Assembly: GCF_019266065.1 (NCBI RefSeq)
Contig: NZ_LPNR01000111.1
Location: 1 to 64,000, forward strand
From: Nocardia sp. MH4
GTDB taxonomy: Bacteria > Actinomycetota > Actinomycetes > Mycobacteriales > Mycobacteriaceae
Direction: 5' to 3'
DNA length: 64,000 bases
Under the pieces are notes generated by a model. It saw only the letters and a list, made by a program, of their open reading frames with translations. It did no database searches and was not told the DNA's origin. The position numbers were made by a program, and so were the translations under genes. Below, piece after piece: positions 8,301-16,559 of this stretch (the stretch's first letter is position 1; every line of letters begins with the position of its first letter).

Positions 8301-9844
8301 GATGCTTCGCTTCCGTTGACGGGTGGGGTACGGCGGGGCGCGGCGATCACACCGCGATGTTCGAGCGCCGTCTTCCACAGGTGCATGGACAGGTAGGAGC
8401 GCCAGGGCGCCCAGCGGGTGGTGTGATCGAGATCGAGGCCGGCCAGGGTCGCGCCCTGGCGCACGACCAGGTCGGTGCCGAGCAGGATGTCGGGATCGGC
8501 GAGCAGGCGCATGGTGACGTAGTCGGCCGTCCACGGCCCGACGCCGGCCAGCGCGAGCAGGTCGCGGCGAAGCTCGGCCGCCGTGCGGCCCGCGTGCAGG
8601 GCCAGGTCGCCGTCGGCGATCGCCCGCGCGGCGGCCACGATGGCCGCCACCCGGCGGGCGGGTCCGGTCAGCACGTCCGCGCCGCGCTCGGCGACCGCCT
8701 CGGGGGTGGGGAACAGCCGGGGGGCCGGGCCGTCGATCCGTTCGCCGAGCGCGGCGACCAGTCGCGCGGTGTGCGTCGCCGCGGCTTGGACCGAGATCTG
8801 CTGACCGATCATGGTGCGCAGCAACAATTCCGGGCCGTCGAGGCAACCGGGCACGCGAATGCCGGGACCGAACCGATCGCCGGGCACCGCCGTCGCGACA
8901 TCGCGCAGTCCGGTGTTCGCGGGCGGGACGGCGATGCCGAGACCCTCGTCGATGCCCTCCGGATCGGCGTCCAGGTCGAGCAGGTGTCGCACCCGCGCCA
9001 CTGTCGGCGCCAGATCGCGCATGTCCCGCAGGGCCAGTTCGGCGCGCACGTGCCCGGACTGGAACGACAACCGAATGGTGGCGTGCCCGTGCGGAGTTCG
9101 CAGGCCGCGCGTGTAGACGCCGTCTTCCCACAGTTCCATGCCGGGCACGGTGTGCGCCGACAGGAACCACGACAGCCACCCGGTGTCGATCGGCTCCCGG
9201 TACGGCAGTCGCAGCGTGAGCAAACCGGGCGCGGCGGGCGCGACCACATCCGAACGCGGTGAGCGCCGCGACTCGGCGCGCATGGCCGTCGGGCTGACCG
9301 CGAACACCTCGCGGACGGTGTCGTTGAACTGGCGGATGCTGGCGAACCCCGCCGCGAAGGCGATGTCGGACATCGGCATCTCGGTGGTCTGGATCAACAG
9401 CCGGGCGGTGTGCGCGCGATGCGCCCTGGCCAGGGCCAGCGGGCCGGCGCCGAGCTCGGTGGTGAGCACCCGGGTGAGCTGTCGCTGGGAGTAGCCGAGG
9501 GTCGAGGCGAGTGCCGGAACGCCGCCGCGCTCGATCACCCCGTCCCCGATCAGCCGCATCGCCCGCGCGGCCAGATCGGCCCGGACATTCCACAGCGGCG
9601 AGCCCGGCGCCGCGTCGGGTAGACACCGGCGGCAGGCGCGATACCCGGCCTGCTGCGCCGCCGCGGCGGTGGGGAGGAACGAGACATTGGCCCGCTTGGG
9701 CGTGATCGCGGGGCAGGAGGGTCTGCAGTAGATGCCGGTCGTGCGCACCGCGGTGAAGAACTGCCCGTCGAAGCGGGAATCCCGGGTCGAGACCGCCCGG
9801 TAGCAGCGCTCGAAGTCCAAAGCCGTGATCGTCACGGATTCCAC
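8297..9844 (-). CDS. alkA: Ada/AraC-type regulator fused to DNA-3-methyladenine glycosylase II (AlkA)
   Basis: This 515-residue fusion joins a methyl-responsive regulator to a glycosylase. Residues 1-80 are the Ada zinc domain with Cys40, Cys44, Cys71 and Cys74 (GIYCRPSC ... CRRC); one Cys accepts methyl from DNA phosphotriesters. Residues ~85-185 form an AraC-type double helix-turn-helix (SDIAFAAGFASIRQFNDTVR). Residues ~200-500 are AlkA-like with the helix-hairpin-helix LAGVGPWTADYV and the catalytic Asp in LLGTDLVVRQG. It presumably senses methylation damage and activates its own operon while excising N3-alkylpurines. GTG start at 9844; a second in-frame GTG lies 9 bp downstream. This fusion architecture is known in actinobacteria. 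Confidence 0.93.
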   Translation of the reverse strand: MESVTITALDFERCYRAVSTRDSRFDGQFFTAVRTTGIYCRPSCPAITPKRANVSFLPTAAAAQQAGYRACRRCLPDAAPGSPLWNVRADLAARAMRLIGDGVIERGGVPALASTLGYSQRQLTRVLTTELGAGPLALARAHRAHTARLLIQTTEMPMSDIAFAAGFASIRQFNDTVREVFAVSPTAMRAESRRSPRSDVVAPAAPGLLTLRLPYREPIDTGWLSWFLSAHTVPGMELWEDGVYTRGLRTPHGHATIRLSFQSGHVRAELALRDMRDLAPTVARVRHLLDLDADPEGIDEGLGIAVPPANTGLRDVATAVPGDRFGPGIRVPGCLDGPELLLRTMIGQQISVQAAATHTARLVAALGERIDGPAPRLFPTPEAVAERGADVLTGPARRVAAIVAAARAIADGDLALHAGRTAAELRRDLLALAGVGPWTADYVTMRLLADPDILLGTDLVVRQGATLAGLDLDHTTRWAPWRSYLSMHLWKTALEHRGVIAAPRRTPPVNGSEAS

Positions 9845-9933
9845 AATGCCCGCAGACCGGACGGGCTGCTAGCGGAAATCGGCCACTTATCCCGGGCCTC
9901 GGCGGTCGGAAATTCTCGCGCCGCGCGGCGGCC

Positions 9934-10218
9934 TCAACAGCAGCGGGTGGTGGGGTTTCGCTCGGCCTCGGCATAGCGGTCGCGCCAGTACTGGCGCTCG
10001 CTGGGGACCGGGCAGCCGGGATGGTCGCGTCGCAGGTGATCGACGTAGCGCTGGTAGTCCTGACCGCCGTTGATCGCGCTGTACCACCGGGCGACCCCGC
10101 GCGCGCCCGCCCACACCCGCGACAACAGCACTCGCACGGTCGGGCGCGGCGCCGTGGCCGCAGGGCGGGGGGCGGCCGATCCGGTGAACCGGCCGTCCCC
10201 GTCCCGCGACACACTCAC
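9934..10218 (-). CDS. ybdD: YbdD/YjiX-family short protein
   Basis: This is a 94-residue basic protein. The diagnostic region is WYSAINGGQDYQRYVDHLRR followed by HPGCPVPSERQYWRDRY, typical of the DUF466 (YbdD/YjiX) family, which is nearly always encoded immediately downstream of CstA-type peptide or pyruvate transporters. The N-terminal ~30 residues are Pro/Ala-rich and the protein ends in two cysteines. The GTG start at 10218 overlaps the cstA stop (GTGA), indicating translational coupling. The role is thought to be accessory to the transporter, but no catalytic residues are recognisable. Confidence 0.9.
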   Translation of the reverse strand: MSVSRDGDGRFTGSAAPRPAATAPRPTVRVLLSRVWAGARGVARWYSAINGGQDYQRYVDHLRRDHPGCPVPSERQYWRDRYAEAERNPTTRCC

Positions 10219-12467
10219 GACACGTGCGCCGATCCGGGTGCGGCCACCTTGCCCTCGGCGATCAGCGCGTCCCACTCCTTCTGCACGTCCTTCTCCGCGG
10301 CGGTCGAGACGAAACCGCTGGGCGCGAAGATCTTCGACGGCTGCTCCTCGGACTCGGTGCTCGACACCGTGCCCGAGCGAACGGCCCTGGCACACACGAT
10401 CGCGCCGACCACGGTGACGATCAGCACCAGCACCGCGAACACGATCGAGAGCGTGCCCTGGATGAAGGTGTTGCGGATGGCGATGTCGACCTGCTCGGGC
10501 GTCTTCGCCGTCAGGCAGCCCGTGCCCGCCTCCTTGGCGGCCTGGCACAGGCTGTGCTGCTTCCAGTAGCCGAGCTTGGGGTCGGCGGAGAAGATCTTCT
10601 GCCAGGACGCGGTCATCGTGACGAGCAGATCCCAGACCAGCGGAACGCCGGGAATCCAGGCCCATTTCAGCAGTCCGCGCTTGATGATGATGGTCAGCAC
10701 CACCGTCAGGGCGATCGCGGCGAGCAGCTGGTTGGCGATGCCGAACAGCGGGTAGAGCGCGTTGATGCCGCCGAACGGATCGTTGACGCCCATCAGCAGC
10801 ACGCTGCCCCAGCCCGCGACGACCAGCAGCGAGCACAGCCACGCGCCGACCCGCCACGACGGATCACGGAACTTCCTGAACCCGCCGCCGAAGTTGCCGA
10901 GCGCGTCCGAGACCAGGAACCGCGCGACCCGGGTGCCCGCGTCGATCGTGGTGAGGATGAACAGCGCCTCGAACATGATCGCGAAGTGGTACCAGAAGGC
11001 CTTCATCGATTCGCCGCCGAGGAACTTGTGGAAGACCTCGGAGATGCCGACCGCCAGCGTCGGCGCGCCACCGGTGCGCGAGATGATCGACTTCTCACCC
11101 ACGTCGGCGGCCGCGTCGGCGAACAGCTCCGGCGTCGCCGGCGGGCCGGACAGGCCGAGCGTATTCGTGTACGCCGCGGCCTTTTCCGGGGTGCCGCCGG
11201 TGAGACCGAGCGGCGCGTTCATGCCGAAGTACAGGTGCTGATCGATGATCGAGGCCGTGATGATCGCCATCACCGCGACGAACGACTCCATCAGCATGCC
11301 GCCGTAGCCGATCATCCTGGCGTTGGATTCCTTGGCCAGCAGCTTGGGCGTGGTGCCCGAGGAGACCAAGGCGTGGAAGCCCGACAGCGCGCCACAGGCG
11401 ATGGTGATGAACAGGAACGGGAACAGGCTGCCTGCGAACGCCGGACCCGTTCCGCTGTGCGCGAATTCGGAGACCGCGGGCGCCTTCAGCACCGGCATCG
11501 TGATCAGGATGCCCGCCGCCAGCAGCACGATGGTGCCGACCTTCATGAACGTCGACAGATAGTCGCGCGGGGCCAGCAGCAGCCACACCGGCAGCACCGA
11601 GGCGAAGAAGCCGTAGGCGATCAGGCACCAGGCGATGGTGGTGCGCGACAGCGTGAACCAGTCGGCGCCCCACTCGGTCTCCGACACCCAGCCGCCGCCG
11701 ACGATCGCCGCCAGCAGCAGCACGATGCCGATCGCGGAGACCTCTCCGACCTTGCCCGGCCGCAGATACCGCAGGTACACACCCATGAACAGGGCGATCG
11801 GGATGGTCATCGCGATGGAGAACACGCCCCACGGGCTCTCCCCGAGCGCGTTGACGACGACCAGCGCCAGCACCGCGAGCAGGATCGTCATGATGGCCAG
11901 GATCGCCACGATCGCGGCGACACCACCGACCGCGCCCAGCTCGTCGCGCGCCATCTGCCCGAGGCTGCGCCCGCGCCTGCGCGTCGAGGCCCACAGCACC
12001 AGGTAGTCCTGCACCGCGCCGGCGAACACCACGCCGACGACGATCCAGATCGTGCCGGGCAGGTAACCCATCTGCGCGGCGAGCACCGGGCCGACCAGCG
12101 GCCCGGCGCCCGCGATGGCGGCGAAATGGTGACCGTAGAGCACCCGCCGGTCCATCGGCATGAAGTCTTTGCCGTTGTCGTAGAGCTCGGCGGGCGTGGC
12201 GACATCGTCGCGCGGCTTGGTGATCTTCCATTCGATGAACCGCGCGTAGAACCGGTACGCGATGATGTAGGTACAGACCGCCGCGATGACGATCCACACC
12301 GCGTTGACCGACTCGCCGCGTACGAACGCGACAATCGCCCACGCGATCGCGCCGAGCACGGCGATCCCCGCGAACACGGCCTTCTTGGCGGTCGTGATCG
12401 GCGTGCGATCGACGACACCGACCGGAGGCAAGTCCGGGTCGGTCCGCAGATATTCGATGGTCGCCAT
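10215..12467 (-). CDS. cstA: Carbon starvation protein CstA (pyruvate/peptide transporter)
   Basis: This 750-residue polytopic membrane protein belongs to the CstA family, transporters induced by carbon starvation that take up pyruvate or peptides. Family hallmarks include the N-terminal YRFYARFIEWKI, GHHFAAIAGAGPLVGPVLAAQMGYLPGT (shown in part), LARDELG-like cytoplasmic loops and SGFHALVSSGTTPK, with about 16 hydrophobic segments. An in-frame ATG at 12554 exists, but the ATG at 12467 is preceded by a good ribosome-binding site (AGGAGAG) at the correct distance and matches the family start. ybdD follows with overlap. No CsrA or CRP-like site is recognisable. Confidence 0.95.
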   Translation of the reverse strand: MATIEYLRTDPDLPPVGVVDRTPITTAKKAVFAGIAVLGAIAWAIVAFVRGESVNAVWIVIAAVCTYIIAYRFYARFIEWKITKPRDDVATPAELYDNGKDFMPMDRRVLYGHHFAAIAGAGPLVGPVLAAQMGYLPGTIWIVVGVVFAGAVQDYLVLWASTRRRGRSLGQMARDELGAVGGVAAIVAILAIMTILLAVLALVVVNALGESPWGVFSIAMTIPIALFMGVYLRYLRPGKVGEVSAIGIVLLLAAIVGGGWVSETEWGADWFTLSRTTIAWCLIAYGFFASVLPVWLLLAPRDYLSTFMKVGTIVLLAAGILITMPVLKAPAVSEFAHSGTGPAFAGSLFPFLFITIACGALSGFHALVSSGTTPKLLAKESNARMIGYGGMLMESFVAVMAIITASIIDQHLYFGMNAPLGLTGGTPEKAAAYTNTLGLSGPPATPELFADAAADVGEKSIISRTGGAPTLAVGISEVFHKFLGGESMKAFWYHFAIMFEALFILTTIDAGTRVARFLVSDALGNFGGGFRKFRDPSWRVGAWLCSLLVVAGWGSVLLMGVNDPFGGINALYPLFGIANQLLAAIALTVVLTIIIKRGLLKWAWIPGVPLVWDLLVTMTASWQKIFSADPKLGYWKQHSLCQAAKEAGTGCLTAKTPEQVDIAIRNTFIQGTLSIVFAVLVLIVTVVGAIVCARAVRSGTVSSTESEEQPSKIFAPSGFVSTAAEKDVQKEWDALIAEGKVAAPGSAHVS

Positions 12468-12614
12468 GTGCCAACTCTCCTGGTATAACGCGCAGAGCCT
12501 AGGGTGAAACATCGACAACGTAGCCGATCGGCCCAGCGCGCCGGACAGGATCACCCACCGTCGCGGCCAAGATGAAATTTTGTTCAGAGTTGGATGGAGC
12601 GCTGGCGCGCTCGA

Positions 12615-12658
12615 GGTCGCGGCCCCTGGACGGCCGCGACCCGCCGCTGCGCGGCGGG
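12615..12658. terminator. Two adjacent GC-rich hairpins between cstA and the AraC-VOC operon
   Basis: The first stem pairs 12615-12624 with 12632-12641 (10 bp, GGTCGCGGCC, 7-base loop). The second pairs 12640-12647 with 12651-12658 (8 bp, CCCGCCGC, 3-base loop). They share two bases, so only one can form fully at a time. The site lies 41 bp past the VOC gene stop and upstream of the cstA start, all on the minus strand. No poly-T run follows. It may end the VOC transcript or act as a leader structure for cstA. Confidence 0.45.
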
Positions 12659-12698
12659 CCCCTCCTCGAGGTCGGGGCGTGCGTGGCTGGGAGCGCGG

Positions 12699-13109
12699 TT
12701 ACTCGCCCCGGTAGGTGCCGAAGCTCCAGAGGTTGCCCTCCGGGTCGGCGACGCTGAAACCGCGGGAGCCGTAGTCCTCGTCGCGCAGGTCGCGGATGAG
12801 GCGCGCGCCGGCCGCGGTGGCCCGCGCGTGCAGTGCGTCGGGTTCGTCGGTGACCAGGTAGAGCGAGGCGACGCCGGCCGGGCGGGTGCCGAAGGGGCTG
12901 TCGTCGCGGCCGGTGGAGCCGAACATGATGCCGCCGCCGCCCGGCCAGCGCAGTTCGCCGTGTTCGACGACCGAGGCGTCGTCGTCCCTGGCGTAGACGG
13001 CGACCTCTTCGAAACCGAAGGCGGTGGTGAGGAATTCGATCATGGCGCGAGCGTCGTCGAAGGCGAGGCAGGGCCAGACCGTGGTCTGGGTATTGGTTGA
13101 AGTGTCCAT
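12699..13109 (-). CDS. VOC-family (glyoxalase/bleomycin-resistance-like) protein
   Basis: A 136-residue single-module protein of the vicinal oxygen chelate fold. The two beta-alpha-beta-beta-beta halves are visible: the first begins TTVWPCLAFDDARAMIEFL and the second TRPAGVASLYLVTDEPDAL, ending with the typical DPEGNLWSFGTY metal-ligand strand. Substrate cannot be deduced. It lies 4 bp downstream of the AraC-type regulator on the same strand, so the two are probably one transcript, and the regulator may sense a compound handled by this protein. Length is normal for single-domain VOC proteins of the PhnB/EhpR-like subgroup. Confidence 0.85.
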   Translation of the reverse strand: MDTSTNTQTTVWPCLAFDDARAMIEFLTTAFGFEEVAVYARDDDASVVEHGELRWPGGGGIMFGSTGRDDSPFGTRPAGVASLYLVTDEPDALHARATAAGARLIRDLRDEDYGSRGFSVADPEGNLWSFGTYRGE

Positions 13110-13113
13110 GTGT

Positions 13114-13956
13114 TCAGCCTCCCGCCGCGGGGGCGTTCGGGTCTTGGACGGATGGAATCTCCTCGGCCAGCCAGGTCGTCGGGGCGCAGCCGGCCAGCTC
13201 GGCGAAGTCGCGGTTCAGGTGCGCCTGGTCGTAGTAGCCGCAGGCGGCGGCGACCTGGGCGATGGAGACATACGACGGCGTGCTCGCCAGCATCCGGCGC
13301 GCCCGCTCGAACCGGATGATCCGCGCGGCCAGCTTCGGGCTCGCGCCGAACTCGGCGGTGAACCTGCGGGTCAGATGCTGACGGCTCCAGCCGATCCGCT
13401 CGGCCAGCGGAGTGATCTCGCAGGTGCCGCCGGTGCCGACGAGAGTGCGCCATGCCCAGGACAATTCGGGACCGGCGAGGGTGTCGGTGCGGGCGGCGGC
13501 GGTGAGCGCGCGATCGCAGGCGATGAAGCGGCTCGGCCAATCCGCGTGCGATTGCACGGCATCGGCGAGCTGATCGCCCAACGGGCCACCGGCGTCGGCG
13601 CATTCGATCGAGATGTCCCACAGTTCACTGGCCGGCATCCCGAACAGGACCCGGCTGCCCAGCGGGGTCAGTTCGATCGCGATGCCCTCCTGGAAACCGG
13701 TGTGCGCGATGGTCGCCGGGCTCGCTTGCAGGCCGCTCAGGACACAGCGGTAGCTGCCCGGCGCCTGGTGCGGGTCGGTGTGCTCGACCACGTCGATCGT
13801 CGGGCCGATGGCGACGATGAAGGTCATGTGCCGTGACGGCAGGCCCCGGTGCAGGCCGGGTTCGAATCCCGCGAGCCGGTAGCCGATATAGCGGTCGATG
13901 AATGCCGCCAATATCGGCGCGGGGGTCGCGGTCACCACCTCCGTGGTCGCCTCCAT
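13114..13956 (-). CDS. AraC-family transcriptional regulator
   Basis: A 280-residue regulator. The N-terminal ~165 residues resemble the DUF6597-like sensory region (YRLAGFEPGLHRGLPSRHMT). The C-terminal ~100 residues carry the two AraC helix-turn-helices: ITPLAERIGWSRQHLTRRF and SIAQVAAACGYYDQAHLNRD, followed by the usual FAELAGCAPTTWL. Effector unknown. It precedes the VOC gene by 4 bp and is divergent from the quinone oxidoreductase gene across a 396-bp spacer, either of which may be the target. Confidence 0.88.
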   Translation of the reverse strand: MEATTEVVTATPAPILAAFIDRYIGYRLAGFEPGLHRGLPSRHMTFIVAIGPTIDVVEHTDPHQAPGSYRCVLSGLQASPATIAHTGFQEGIAIELTPLGSRVLFGMPASELWDISIECADAGGPLGDQLADAVQSHADWPSRFIACDRALTAAARTDTLAGPELSWAWRTLVGTGGTCEITPLAERIGWSRQHLTRRFTAEFGASPKLAARIIRFERARRMLASTPSYVSIAQVAAACGYYDQAHLNRDFAELAGCAPTTWLAEEIPSVQDPNAPAAGG

Positions 13957-14352
13957 ACGGTCACGCTACGCCGGGGGCGGTGCCGGCGACCAGGGCTGTG
14001 GGGCGGCGCGCTGATCGCCACGGCAGGGAGCGCACGGGCTTGGTGGCGCGCAGTGGGTCCGAGGAGCGGGGGCGCGAGGGTGCGGACTCGTGTGGCGCAG
14101 TGGGCCCGAGGTACGGCGGGCGGATGGCGATCGCGAGAGTGCGTGCTCGGCGCAAGAGCTCGGGCGGCGGGCGATCCGGCCGGTGTGGCGTGACGCACGC
14201 GTCTGCTGCGCCGTCGCGGGGTAATCGTGCTGTGAAGGTGCTCTCCGTGCCGTGCGCACGGCGGTGAGATTTAGCACTCACAGGTCCGTGAGCTGTGGTT
14301 ACGCGCACTCAGCCGGTTACCGTTGCGCCTTCGCCCAATCTCAGGAGGTGTC
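13957..14352. other. 396-bp divergent intergenic region
   Basis: No convincing gene is seen. The region holds an imperfect direct repeat GCGCAGTGGG(T/C)CCGAGG at 14048-14064 and 14095-14111 (one mismatch). A short inverted repeat CTCAC-6 bp-GTGAG at 14277-14292 could be an operator for the rightward gene. The ribosome-binding site AGGAGG at 14342-14347 belongs to the oxidoreductase. Confidence 0.5.
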
Positions 14353-15264
14353 ATGCGGCGAGTTCGGTACGAGCGCAGCGGTGGTCCGGAGGTGCTCGAG
14401 GTCGTCGCGGCCGAGGTGCCGGTGGCCGGTCCCGGTGAGCTGCTGGTCAAGGTCGAGGCCATCGGGGTCACCCTCTCGGCCATCCGGCGCATCAACGGTC
14501 CGCAGGAGTTGCGGGCCGAGGTGGCCGGTGAGGTCGTCGCGGTCGGTGACGGAGTGGACGACTACGCGGAGGGGTACCGCGTCGTCGGTCTGTGCGCCGA
14601 CGCCTACGCCGAGTACGTCGTGCTGCCCGCCGACCAGGCCTCGGCCATTCCCGACGGCGCGTCCGCGGTCGACGCCGTCGCGCTGATGCGCAGCGGTCTG
14701 GTCGCGCTCGGCGCGCTCGACACCGCGGCGCCGCGGGAGGGCGAGACCGCCCTGATCACCGCCGCCGCCGGTGGTGTCGGCCACCTCGCCGTGCAGCTGG
14801 CCCGCGTCCGTGGCGCGGGCTGGGTCGTCGCGGCGGTGTCCGACGAGGCCAAGGCCGAATTCGTGGCCGGGCTCGGCGCGGACGAGGTCGTCACCTACGA
14901 CCGGCTGCAGGCCGCCAAGCAGGCCGACTTCGGCCTCGACGGCGTCGGCGGCACCGGTCTGGGCGCCGCGATCGGCGCGCTCGCCGAGGGCGGCCGGGTC
15001 GTCACCTACGGCACCGGCGGCGGACTCATCGACACCGAGGACCTGCTGGCCGGCGGCAAGACGCTGTCCGGTTTCCGGATCGGCCGCCTCGCCCAGCGCG
15101 ACCCCGCCCGCTACGAGGACCTGCGCCAGCAGGTCTGGCAGTTCTACGCCTCCGGCCTGCTGCACCCGGTCGTGCACGCCGAGTTCGCCCTCGACGACGC
15201 CGCCGCCGCGCACGCCGTCATCGAGCAGCGCGCCAACCTGGGCAAGGTCGTCCTGGTCCCGTGA
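14353..15264 (+). CDS. NADPH:quinone oxidoreductase-like zinc-independent MDR enzyme
   Basis: A 303-residue medium-chain dehydrogenase/reductase of the quinone oxidoreductase type. The GroES-like N-terminus is present (GPGELLVKVEAIGVTLSAI), but the structural-zinc cysteine lobe is absent, as expected for this group. The nucleotide-binding motif is AAAGGVGHLAVQLA. Residues near VVTYGTGGG fit the NADPH domain. It probably reduces quinones or enoyl-type substrates in the cytoplasm. The ATG at 14353 is preceded by an ideal AGGAGG 6 bp upstream, so the upstream in-frame start at 14323 is discarded. A hairpin terminator follows the stop. Confidence 0.85.
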   Translation: MRRVRYERSGGPEVLEVVAAEVPVAGPGELLVKVEAIGVTLSAIRRINGPQELRAEVAGEVVAVGDGVDDYAEGYRVVGLCADAYAEYVVLPADQASAIPDGASAVDAVALMRSGLVALGALDTAAPREGETALITAAAGGVGHLAVQLARVRGAGWVVAAVSDEAKAEFVAGLGADEVVTYDRLQAAKQADFGLDGVGGTGLGAAIGALAEGGRVVTYGTGGGLIDTEDLLAGGKTLSGFRIGRLAQRDPARYEDLRQQVWQFYASGLLHPVVHAEFALDDAAAAHAVIEQRANLGKVVLVP

Positions 15265-15274
15265 TCGCTGTCGG

Positions 15275-15300
15275 CCCGCCCCGCCCGTGCGGGGCGGGTT
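15275..15300 (+). terminator. GC-rich hairpin after the quinone oxidoreductase gene
   Basis: Perfect 9-bp stem CCCGCCCCG (15275-15283) with CGGGGCGGG (15290-15298) and a 6-base loop, followed by TTCC. It starts 11 bp after the stop codon. The T-tract is short, as is common in actinobacteria. Confidence 0.6.
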
Positions 15301-15329
15301 CCGGTGGTTCGCCGACAGGTGGCACCGCG

Positions 15330-15345
15330 TAGACTCTGCTCCTCG
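15330..15345 (+). promoter_or_regulatory. Putative -10 element for leaderless ychF mRNA
   Basis: TAGACT at 15330-15335 matches an actinobacterial housekeeping -10 hexamer and lies 9 bp before the GTG of ychF. No Shine-Dalgarno sequence is present, so transcription probably starts at or next to the start codon. Confidence 0.4.
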
Positions 15346-16439
15346 TGAGCCTCACCCTCGGAATCGTCGGCCTGCCCAACGTCGGAAAGTCGACGCTGTT
15401 CAACGCGCTGACCAAGAACGACGTGCTGGCCGCGAACTACCCGTTCGCGACCATCGAGCCCAACGTCGGCGTGGTCCCGCTGCCGGACCCGCGCCTGGAC
15501 AAGCTGGCCGAGATCTTCGGTTCCGAGAAGACCGTGCCCGCCGTGGTGTCCTTCGTCGACATCGCCGGCATCGTGAAGGGTGCCTCCGAGGGCGCGGGCC
15601 TGGGCAACAAGTTCCTGGCCAACATCCGTGAGGCCGACGCCATCTGCCAGGTGGTGCGCGTGTTCGCCGACGACGACGTGGTGCACGTCGACGGTCGCGT
15701 CGATCCCACCGCCGACATCGAGGTCATCGAGACCGAGCTGATCCTGGCCGACCTGCAGACCCTCGAGAAGGCCATCCCGCGCCTCGAGAAGGAAGCCAAG
15801 GTCAAGAAGGACCGCAAGCCGCTGCTCGACGCCGCCAAGGTCGCCCAGGAGTTCCTCAACGAGGGCACCACCCTGTTCGCCGCGGGCAAGAAGGTCGACG
15901 GCGAGCTGCTGCGCGAACTGTCGCTGCTCACCATCAAGCCCTTCCTCTACGTCTTCAACGCCGACGAATCGGTGCTCACCGACGAGGCCAAGGTCGCCGA
16001 ACTCAAGGCCGCCGTGGCCCCCGCCGACGCCGTCTTCCTCGACGCCAAGGTCGAAGCCGAACTCCTCGAACTCGACGACGAGTCCGCCCTCGAACTGCTC
16101 GAGTCCATCGGCCAGACCGAACCCGGCCTGCACGCCCTGGCCCGCGCCGGCTTCCACACCCTCGGCCTGCAGACCTACCTCACCGCAGGCCCCAAGGAAG
16201 CCCGGGCCTGGACCATCCACCAGGGCGACACGGCCCCCAAGGCCGCCGGCGTCATCCACACCGACTTCGAACGCGGCTTCATCAAGGCCGAACTCGTCGC
16301 CTTCACCGACCTGGTCGAGGCGGGCTCCATGGCGGCCGCCAAGGCCGCGGGCAAGGTCCGCATGGAAGGCAAGGACTACGTCATGGCCGACGGCGACGTG
16401 GTCGAGTTCCGCAGCGGATTAACCCCTTCGAAGAAGTAG
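15345..16439 (+). CDS. ychF: Redox-regulated ATPase/GTPase YchF (Obg-related)
   Basis: A conserved 364-residue P-loop ATPase of the TRAFAC/Obg group, which associates with ribosomes and is involved in translational and oxidative stress responses. G1 motif GLPNVGKST (9-17), G3 DIAGIVKGASEGAGLG, and NADE in place of the canonical NKxD, as in all YchF proteins. The C-terminal TGS domain is complete (DYVMADGDVVEF). After VVEF the protein ends RSGLTPSKK rather than the RFNV-like end I expect in relatives. The final codons include TTA and CCT, unlike the rest of the gene. GTG start, apparently leaderless. It marks the left border of the accessory island. Confidence 0.95.
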   Translation: MSLTLGIVGLPNVGKSTLFNALTKNDVLAANYPFATIEPNVGVVPLPDPRLDKLAEIFGSEKTVPAVVSFVDIAGIVKGASEGAGLGNKFLANIREADAICQVVRVFADDDVVHVDGRVDPTADIEVIETELILADLQTLEKAIPRLEKEAKVKKDRKPLLDAAKVAQEFLNEGTTLFAAGKKVDGELLRELSLLTIKPFLYVFNADESVLTDEAKVAELKAAVAPADAVFLDAKVEAELLELDDESALELLESIGQTEPGLHALARAGFHTLGLQTYLTAGPKEARAWTIHQGDTAPKAAGVIHTDFERGFIKAELVAFTDLVEAGSMAAAKAAGKVRMEGKDYVMADGDVVEFRSGLTPSKK

Positions 16440-16559
16440 CCTGCCGGGGCTGACCGGTAGATAGTCGGCGCACTCCGGGGGGGCAGGTAACGCATCGGGC
16501 TACGTGTGTTCGAAGTATGATCAACAGATCGATGCCAGCACTGATGGGGAGCGTTGTAC

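Noticed and set aside
7629..8396. Plus-strand frame across the ogt gene
   Set aside because: Overlaps a clear Ogt with PCHR motif on the other strand.
10224..12488. A 754-codon plus frame opposite cstA
   Set aside because: Composition (Arg/His/Asp) is the mirror of the membrane helices of cstA; no start or domain support.
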